A stretch of 64,000 nt of DNA from contig JAEULJ010000007.1 in assembly GCA_016793865.1 (NCBI GenBank), positions 62,001-126,000 on the forward strand, read 5' to 3'. The notes beneath the pieces were generated by a model. That model made no database searches and was not told where the DNA came from. It saw nothing but the letters and a program-made list of their open reading frames with translations. A program made the position numbers and the translations under genes. Every line of letters starts with the position of its first letter. The stretch's first letter is position 1. Shown here in pieces: positions 59,052-64,000 of the stretch. The stretch is from Altererythrobacter sp. Lineage in GTDB: Bacteria > Pseudomonadota > Alphaproteobacteria > Sphingomonadales > Sphingomonadaceae.

Positions 59052-60130
59052 AGATCGCAGTTTTGCCCGGGGATGGTATCGGACCGGAGGTGACCGGCGC
59101 TGCGCTGCGCGTATTGGATGCGCTGGCCATCGCGGGTATCGAGGTTGAAGAGGGGGATGTCGGCGCCACCGCCTATCGCCGCCACGGTCTCCCGCTTCCG
59201 CTCGACGTGATCGACATGGCGCGTGGCGCGGATGCCGTGCTTTTCGGCGCCGTGGGCGATCCTGAATTCGACACCCTGCCGCGCAATTTGCGGCCCGAGC
59301 AGGCAATCCTTGGCCTGCGCCGCGAACTCGGCCTGTTCGCCAATCTCCGCCCGGCGGCGGGGTGGCCGGGGCTGGAGGCGCTTTCGCCGCTCCGGCCCGA
59401 GCTCGCCAGGGAGATCGACCTGCTGGTGGTGCGTGAATTGACCGGCGACGTCTATTTCGGCGCCAAGGGTGAGCGCAGGACCGAGGCCGGGGAGCGCCAG
59501 GGCTGGGACGAGATGGCCTATGGCGAGGAGGAAATCCGCCGCATCGCCCACACCGCATTTCGCGCCGCCGCAGGGCGGCAGGGCCACGTTACCAGCGTGG
59601 ACAAGGCCAATGTGCTGGAAACGAGCCGTGTCTGGCGCGAGGTGGTGAGTGCGGTCGCGGGCGAATATCCGGGGATCGCGATCGAGCATATGTATGTCGA
59701 CAATGCGGCGATGCAGCTCGTTCGTAGCCCGGGTCAGTTCGACGTGATCCTGACCGGCAATCTTTTCGGGGACATCCTCTCGGACCAAGCCAGCGCTTGC
59801 GTCGGTTCGATCGGACTCCTGCCCAGCGCTTCGCTCGGCGAGCGGCAGACGGCTTATGGAACCTTCGGTCTCTACGAGCCGATCCACGGCAGCGCGCCCG
59901 ATATTGCGGGAACCGGCAGGGCCAATCCGCTGGCGGCGATTCTCAGCCTGGCCATGCTGCTGCGCCATTCGCTGGGTCGCGATGCCGAGGCGGGGCGCGT
60001 GGAAGAGGCGGTGGGCCGGGTGCTCGCGAGCGGGCTGCGCGGCGCGGACCTGGGCGGTGATGCGTCCACGGAAGTGCTTACCGCGGCCGTGATCCGGGAA
60101 CTCGTCCAGCCCGACCAGGGAGCGGCCTGA
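59048..60130 (+). CDS. leuB: 3-isopropylmalate dehydrogenase
   Basis: It oxidises and decarboxylates 3-isopropylmalate in leucine synthesis. The 360 residues have KIAVLPGDGIGPEVTG, ANLRPAAGWPGLEALSPLRP, VRELTGDVYFGAKGERR, TSVDKANVLETSRVWREVV and the metal site NLFGDILSDQASACVGSIGL. EPIHGSAPDIAGTGRANPLA completes the NAD site. LeuB is distinguished from isocitrate dehydrogenase by the VRELTGDVYFG form. It overlaps recO by four bases, an unusual partner. Confidence 0.95.
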   Translation: MKIAVLPGDGIGPEVTGAALRVLDALAIAGIEVEEGDVGATAYRRHGLPLPLDVIDMARGADAVLFGAVGDPEFDTLPRNLRPEQAILGLRRELGLFANLRPAAGWPGLEALSPLRPELAREIDLLVVRELTGDVYFGAKGERRTEAGERQGWDEMAYGEEEIRRIAHTAFRAAAGRQGHVTSVDKANVLETSRVWREVVSAVAGEYPGIAIEHMYVDNAAMQLVRSPGQFDVILTGNLFGDILSDQASACVGSIGLLPSASLGERQTAYGTFGLYEPIHGSAPDIAGTGRANPLAAILSLAMLLRHSLGRDAEAGRVEEAVGRVLASGLRGADLGGDASTEVLTAAVIRELVQPDQGAA

Positions 60131-61249
60131 ATGCCCGCCGCAGCGCCTGCCACGCCATCGGTGCTCGACCTTGCCATCGTGCTTCCCACACTCAACGAAC
60201 GCGAGAACATCGCGCCGCTGATCGCGCGGATCGAGAGCGCCCTGGGACCGGCGGGCTGGGAAGTGCTCGTGGTGGACGACAATTCGGTGGATGGCACCGC
60301 GGAGGAGGCCCGCCAGCTCAGCCTTACCGATCCCCGCCTCCGCGTGATCCAGCGGATCGGCCGTCGCGGCCTTGCGAGCGCCGCGATCGAGGGCTTCTGC
60401 GCCACCGCCGCGCCCTATGTGGCGGTGATGGACGCCGACCACCAGCACGATCCCGCGCTGCTCGCGGCCATGCTGGCCAGCGTCAAGGCTGGTGAAGCGG
60501 AGGTAGCGGTGGCCAGCCGCTTTGCCGAAGGGGCGAGCGTGGCCGACTGGAACCGCCCCGACCGCGAGAAGCTGTCGGGTATTGCCAATGCGCTGGCCCG
60601 GCGGCTGACAGGGGTCGAGCTATCGGACCCGATGAGCGGCTATTTCCTGCTGCCGACCGCCACCGCGCGGCGGCTGGTGCCGAACCTTTCCGGCATCGGC
60701 TTCAAGATCCTGCTCGACCTGCTGGCCACCGCCAGCCCGCCGCTAACCGTCAAGGACTTCCCCATGAACTTTTCCGCGCGCCGCTCGGGCGAGAGCAAGC
60801 TCGACCGCGCGATCGCCTTCGACTTCCTCGCCGGGCTTTACGACAAGAGCTTCGGGCGCATCATCCCCACGCGTTTCGCGCTGTTCGGGACGGTGGGTGT
60901 GGTCGGGGTGGGCGTCCACATGGCCATCCTCGTGCTGTTCATGGAAGGCTTCGGGGTGCCTTTCGTCTGGAGCCAGGCCACGGCGACCTTCGGGGCGATG
61001 AGCTTCAATTTCTGGCTCAACAACTGGCTGACCTACCGTGACCGTCGGCTGGTCAGGGCGGGGGAACTGCTGCGCGGCTGGATCAGCTTCATCGTCGCCT
61101 GTTCGATCGGCGCCTTCGCCAATGTCGCCGCCGCGACCACGCTGCATGATTTCGGCATTCACACGCTGCCTGCCGCCCTGGTGGGCATCGCCATCGGATC
61201 GGTGTGGAACTACGCGCTTTCCAGCCGATTCGTGTGGGGTCGGTTCTGA
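60131..61249 (+). CDS. Polyprenyl-phosphate sugar transferase (GT2, DPM1-like) fused to GtrA-like membrane domain
   Basis: A 372-residue fusion. Residues 1-235 are a GT2 transferase like dolichol-phosphate mannose synthase: VLPTLNERENIAPLI, VVDDNSVDGTAEEA, MDADHQHDPALLAAML and ASRFAEGASVADW. Residues about 245-370 hold four membrane helices of the GtrA type (FALFGTVGVVGVGVHMAILV, NFWLNNWLTYRDRR, VWNYALSSRFVWGRF). The pair makes a lipid-linked sugar (mannose or glucose on polyprenyl phosphate) and probably helps it cross the membrane. It lies immediately after leuB and converges with a GT39 transferase four bases away. Confidence 0.9.
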   Translation: MPAAAPATPSVLDLAIVLPTLNERENIAPLIARIESALGPAGWEVLVVDDNSVDGTAEEARQLSLTDPRLRVIQRIGRRGLASAAIEGFCATAAPYVAVMDADHQHDPALLAAMLASVKAGEAEVAVASRFAEGASVADWNRPDREKLSGIANALARRLTGVELSDPMSGYFLLPTATARRLVPNLSGIGFKILLDLLATASPPLTVKDFPMNFSARRSGESKLDRAIAFDFLAGLYDKSFGRIIPTRFALFGTVGVVGVGVHMAILVLFMEGFGVPFVWSQATATFGAMSFNFWLNNWLTYRDRRLVRAGELLRGWISFIVACSIGAFANVAAATTLHDFGIHTLPAALVGIAIGSVWNYALSSRFVWGRF

Positions 61250-61253
61250 CCGG

Positions 61254-62543
61254 TCAGCGCCAGCGAGGAAGCCACATCCATTCCGCGAAGGCCGCCTTGC
61301 CGCCCGATAGCGCCGCTGCGCTGATGATGGGATAGAAGTAGGCGAACAACCCTATGCTGGCGGCCAGCGGCAGCACCGCCAGCCACCGACGCCCGCCCCG
61401 CCACAGCGCATCCAGCGCCAGCGCCAGCGCCGCAAGAAGGGCCATGCTCGGCACCATGTAGTGGTAGAGGAACTGGATCGGCTTGGCGCTCAGAATCCAG
61501 AAGCCGAGCGTCACGGCGTAAATGGCTGCGATCGCCGCAGCGGCAGGATTGCGGCGAAGCAGCGCCTCGCTCGCCACCCACAGCATCGCGGGCAGGCCAA
61601 GCAGCATGGTCAGGGGGTTGCCGATCAGCACGATCCCGCGCTGCGCCCCGTCCACGAACTCGTAGAGATACCAGATTGAGCGCGAGTTCAGCACCCATTG
61701 CGGCCACCGGCTCATGTAGGGATGAATCTTGACGACGCTTTCCTGCAAGCGGATCGCCTCGATGTGGAGGGCCAGGAAGCTGGCGGAGCCGCCCGGCCTG
61801 CCGATCCCGCCCTGAGCGAGAAACCACACCGGCAGATATGTCAGGATGTAGATCGCGAGCGGAAGCACGCCGAGCCACAGTGCGGCCTCCATCAGGCTGA
61901 CGCCCGGGACCGGCGCGCCGCGACGCGAGAGCAGGAGCCGGCGGCGCCCTGCCTGCGCCCTTGCCGCCAGGAAGACGAGACCGGGAAGGACGGCCAGCGG
62001 CGCCGCGTTCCATTTCGACGCCAGCGCCAACCCAAGGCCGATCCCGGCCAGCGCCAGCCGCATCCGCCCACGCTCCGGCTCGCGCACGGCTGCGGCGAGC
62101 TGCCAGTATGCGAAAGCCGCGAAGGCCACCATGAAGATGTCCAGCATCGCGATGCGAGCGTTGACGAAAATGTAGAAACCCGTCGCGATCAGCACGCCAT
62201 AGGCCAAGGTGGCGAAGCGGCTGAGCGTGGCAAACCACAATGCGCGCATCGCGGCAAAGAGCGTGAGTCCGCCGGCCAGCGCCGGAAAGATGCGCCAACC
62301 CAGGGGCCGATCGCCGAAGACCTGCATCCCCAGCCCGATGATCTCCTTGCCCAACAGCGGGTGCTCGCGGTTGAGATACTTGCCCAGCGCCCAGTACTCG
62401 CGGGCCGCCGGCAGGTAATGGATCTCGTCGAAATACGGCTTGGAGGGGATGCCCAGGCGGACGAAGGCCAGCGCCAGAAAACCCACTGTTAACAGCACGC
62501 ACCAGCCGAACGGATCGCGCGAAAGTGCGGGATGAGCTTGCAT
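61254..62543 (-). CDS. GT39 family glycosyltransferase (protein or lipid mannosyltransferase-like)
   Basis: A 429-residue protein with about ten membrane helices. The first external loop PSKPYFDEIHYLPAAREYW has the catalytic Asp-Glu pair of GT39/PMT enzymes. The second luminal loop follows NREHPLLGKEIIGLGMQ, and FVNARIAMLDIFMVAF and LASKWNAAPLAVLPGL are also conserved. Such enzymes use a lipid-linked sugar to modify protein Ser/Thr or lipid A. The convergent DPM1-like gene would supply that donor. The acceptor is unknown. Confidence 0.88.
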   Translation of the reverse strand: MQAHPALSRDPFGWCVLLTVGFLALAFVRLGIPSKPYFDEIHYLPAAREYWALGKYLNREHPLLGKEIIGLGMQVFGDRPLGWRIFPALAGGLTLFAAMRALWFATLSRFATLAYGVLIATGFYIFVNARIAMLDIFMVAFAAFAYWQLAAAVREPERGRMRLALAGIGLGLALASKWNAAPLAVLPGLVFLAARAQAGRRRLLLSRRGAPVPGVSLMEAALWLGVLPLAIYILTYLPVWFLAQGGIGRPGGSASFLALHIEAIRLQESVVKIHPYMSRWPQWVLNSRSIWYLYEFVDGAQRGIVLIGNPLTMLLGLPAMLWVASEALLRRNPAAAAIAAIYAVTLGFWILSAKPIQFLYHYMVPSMALLAALALALDALWRGGRRWLAVLPLAASIGLFAYFYPIISAAALSGGKAAFAEWMWLPRWR

Positions 62544-62784
62544 GCGGGCCGCGCGCTACAAGAGCATCGCGGCCTTGGCAATCGGGCCATGCGGCCGGAT
62601 GGCGGGGAGGTCGCCTACGGAACTTAACTTAGATGATCTTACGCCAGGCTCGCTTCATCGCACCTTCATCACGTCTGGTGGATGGAGGCTTGATCCATTT
62701 CGGTCATGCCACGATTGTCCGGGTGGGTTTGGCAACTTTGCGCTAAATCCGCGCTTTCGGGCGCTTTTTGAAGGAGTGGGACAC

Positions 62785-62994
62785 ATGAAGAAACGTTTTG
62801 TCGCATTGGCAGGCGCCGCGACGGCGATGGTTGCCGCTCCGGTGGTCGCGAATGCGGCCGCTGCCGACCGCTCTGCCGCCCCGGTTGAGGGTGAGCAGGC
62901 TCTGGGTGGCAGCATCCTCATCGCTGTGCTGGCGGTTGCCGCGGTCGTCGCGGGTATCATCATCATTGCCGATGATAATCCGTCGAGCCCCTGA
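62785..62994 (+). CDS. Small exported membrane protein
   Basis: A 69-residue protein with a signal peptide (MKKRFVALAGAATAMVAAPV, cleavage near ANA). A short polar stretch (ADRSAAPVEGEQALGG) and one C-terminal membrane segment (ILIAVLAVAAVVAGIIIIA) ending in DDNPSSP follow. AAGGAG lies eight bases before the ATG and a terminator follows, so it is a separate gene despite its size. The upstream 241 bases hold GCTAAATC (62739-62746), a possible -10 box of the Caulobacter type, without a clear -35. Function unknown. Confidence 0.8.
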   Translation: MKKRFVALAGAATAMVAAPVVANAAAADRSAAPVEGEQALGGSILIAVLAVAAVVAGIIIIADDNPSSP

Positions 62995-63018
62995 TCGAGC
63001 GATCATTTAGGGTTACGG

Positions 63019-63049
63019 ACGGGCGGGGAGGCAACTTCCCGCCCGTTTT
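63019..63049 (+). terminator. Rho-independent terminator of the small membrane protein gene
   Basis: ACGGGCGGG (63019-63027) pairs perfectly with CCCGCCCGT (63038-63046), followed by TTT. It lies 25 bases after the stop codon. Confidence 0.85.
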
Positions 63050-63135
63050 GTATCGTCTGGATCGCAGTTGTGTGGCGGGCTCCCGGCAGCAGATGGCTTG
63101 CCCCGGCGCGGCGCGCTGCTAGACGCGCGGCCACG

Positions 63136-64000
63136 ATGAAAAAGACAACCGGCACCGATCGTGACGTAACCGCGGGCTGGCGCCCCGCGACCCGGGCTCT
63201 GCGTGGCGGCACCTGGCGTTCGGAGCACGGCGAGACCAGCGAGGCGCTGTTCCTCACTTCCGGCTACACCTACGACGATGCCGCCACCGTCGCCGCGCGT
63301 TTCGCGGGCGAGGCGGAGGGAATGACCTACTCGCGGCTCCAGAATCCCACCGTGGGCATGCTGGAGGAAAGGATCGCCCTGATGGAAGGGGCGGAGGCTT
63401 GTCGCGCGCAGGCGAGCGGCATGGCGGCGATGACGGCGGCTCTGCTGTGCCAGCTTTCGGCCGGAGACCATGTCGTGGCCGGGCGCGCCGCCTTCGGGAG
63501 CTGCCGCTGGCTGGTGGACAGCCTGTTCCCCCGTTTTGGGATCGAAGCCACCACCATCGACGCGGCGGACGATGCGGCTTGGGAAGCCGCGATCCGCCCC
63601 AATACCAGGGTGTTCTTCTACGAAACGCCGGCGAACCCGACGCTCGACGTGGTCGATATGGCGCATGTGAGCGCGGTGGCGAAGGCTCATGGCATCGTCA
63701 CCGTGGTGGACAATGCCTTCGCCGGGCCCACGCTGCAGCGACCGATGGAGTTCGGCGCGGACGTCGTCGCCTACAGCGCGACCAAGCTGATGGACGGGCA
63801 GGGGCGGGTGCTCGCCGGCGCGGTCTGCGGCAGCACCCAGTTCATCGAGGAAGTGCTTCTGCCCTTCCAGCGCAACACCGGGCCGACGCTTTCGCCTTTC
63901 AATGCCTGGGTGGTCCTCAAGGGCCTCGAGACGCTCGATCTGCGTGCACGCCGGCAGAGCGAGAACGCGCTCGCGCTTGGCCGTGTTGTCGAGGGCCGCG
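63136..64000 (+). CDS. metZ: O-succinylhomoserine sulfhydrylase, 5' part
   Basis: It makes homocysteine from O-succinylhomoserine and sulfide in methionine synthesis. The frame starts at ATG 63136 (MKKTTGTDRDVTAGWRPATR) and is open to the window end, giving 288 codons. It has the Cys/Met metabolism PLP-enzyme pattern: ALFLTSGYTYDDA, MTYSRLQNPTVGMLEERIAL, ASGMAAMTAAL, FYETPANPTLDVVDM, VVDNAFAGPTLQRP and the PLP Lys in YSATKLMDGQGR. SGYTYD and ATKLMDGQGR fit MetZ better than MetB. The C-terminal part is outside the window. Confidence 0.9.
   Translation, partial: MKKTTGTDRDVTAGWRPATRALRGGTWRSEHGETSEALFLTSGYTYDDAATVAARFAGEAEGMTYSRLQNPTVGMLEERIALMEGAEACRAQASGMAAMTAALLCQLSAGDHVVAGRAAFGSCRWLVDSLFPRFGIEATTIDAADDAAWEAAIRPNTRVFFYETPANPTLDVVDMAHVSAVAKAHGIVTVVDNAFAGPTLQRPMEFGADVVAYSATKLMDGQGRVLAGAVCGSTQFIEEVLLPFQRNTGPTLSPFNAWVVLKGLETLDLRARRQSENALALGRVVEGR

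Noticed and set aside
63047-63135. Possible SAM-II riboswitch before metZ
   Set aside because: Only 89 bases lie between the terminator and the start, and the conserved SAM-II core was not found by eye. A covariance search would settle it.

Overview
The window is a GC-rich chromosomal segment of an alphaproteobacterium, most likely of the order Sphingomonadales (Erythrobacteraceae or Sphingomonadaceae). The evidence is two proteins with the PEPxxWA-CTERM tail typical of sphingomonads, a GANTC methyltransferase of the CcrM type, 5-aminolevulinate synthase (the alphaproteobacterial route to haem), an RNase E with an acidic insertion in its S1 domain, and the order bamD-recN-ligA. No rRNA or tRNA gene, insertion sequence, prophage or CRISPR array was seen. 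Coding density is high and many genes overlap by 1-20 bases.

Layout. 1-4.2 kb (minus): the start of a membrane protein cut by the window edge, sdhB and rne. 4.6-12.6 kb (plus): cell-wall amidase, PBP1A, exported peroxiredoxin, RF2, a lipoprotein methyltransferase, a nitronate monooxygenase-like enzyme and an acetyltransferase. 12.6-14.4 kb (minus): an NTF2-like protein and proA. 14.5-20.2 kb (plus): bamD, recN, ligA and a PEP-CTERM protein. 20.3-23.5 kb (minus): four overlapping genes, SDR, subclass B3 metallo-beta-lactamase, prmA and a DUF2459 protein. 23.6-31.1 kb (plus): sdhCDA (without sdhB), a hybrid histidine kinase, ccrM with a tyrosine phosphatase, and trxB. 31.1-32.5 kb (minus): a MAPEG protein and a threonine dehydratase-like enzyme. 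32.6-37.4 kb (plus): a polyamine locus. 37.9-40.9 kb (minus): PEP-CTERM protein, hemA and murI. 40.9-46.6 kb: plsY-dprA, a prolyl-hydroxylase-like gene on the other strand, topA and a 60-residue protein. 46.6-49.4 kb (minus): lepB-rnc-era and a small membrane protein. 49.5-61.2 kb (plus): pgi, DEAD-box helicase, CDP-alcohol phosphotransferase, gor, tspO, BMFP protein, a small protein, S9 peptidase, recO, leuB and a DPM1-GtrA fusion. 61.3-62.5 kb (minus): a GT39 transferase. The window ends (plus) with a small membrane protein and the first part of metZ.

How the genes work together. The polyamine locus encodes a complete putrescine-to-spermidine route by the carboxyspermidine pathway: ornithine decarboxylase, carboxyspermidine dehydrogenase and carboxyspermidine decarboxylase. 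Between the last two, joined by overlapping or near-overlapping codons, lies a lipoprotein that keeps the metal and catalytic residues of peptidylglycine alpha-hydroxyglycine amidating lyase (PAL). The ornithine decarboxylase leader can form a 14-pair helix that covers its own ribosome binding site. These two are the most interesting signals. Next come a perfect DnaA box with three GANTC sites in front of ccrM, and the B3 metallo-beta-lactamase locked in an operon with prmA. Everything else is mostly housekeeping: envelope growth, DNA repair and topology, RNA processing, respiration and redox balance.
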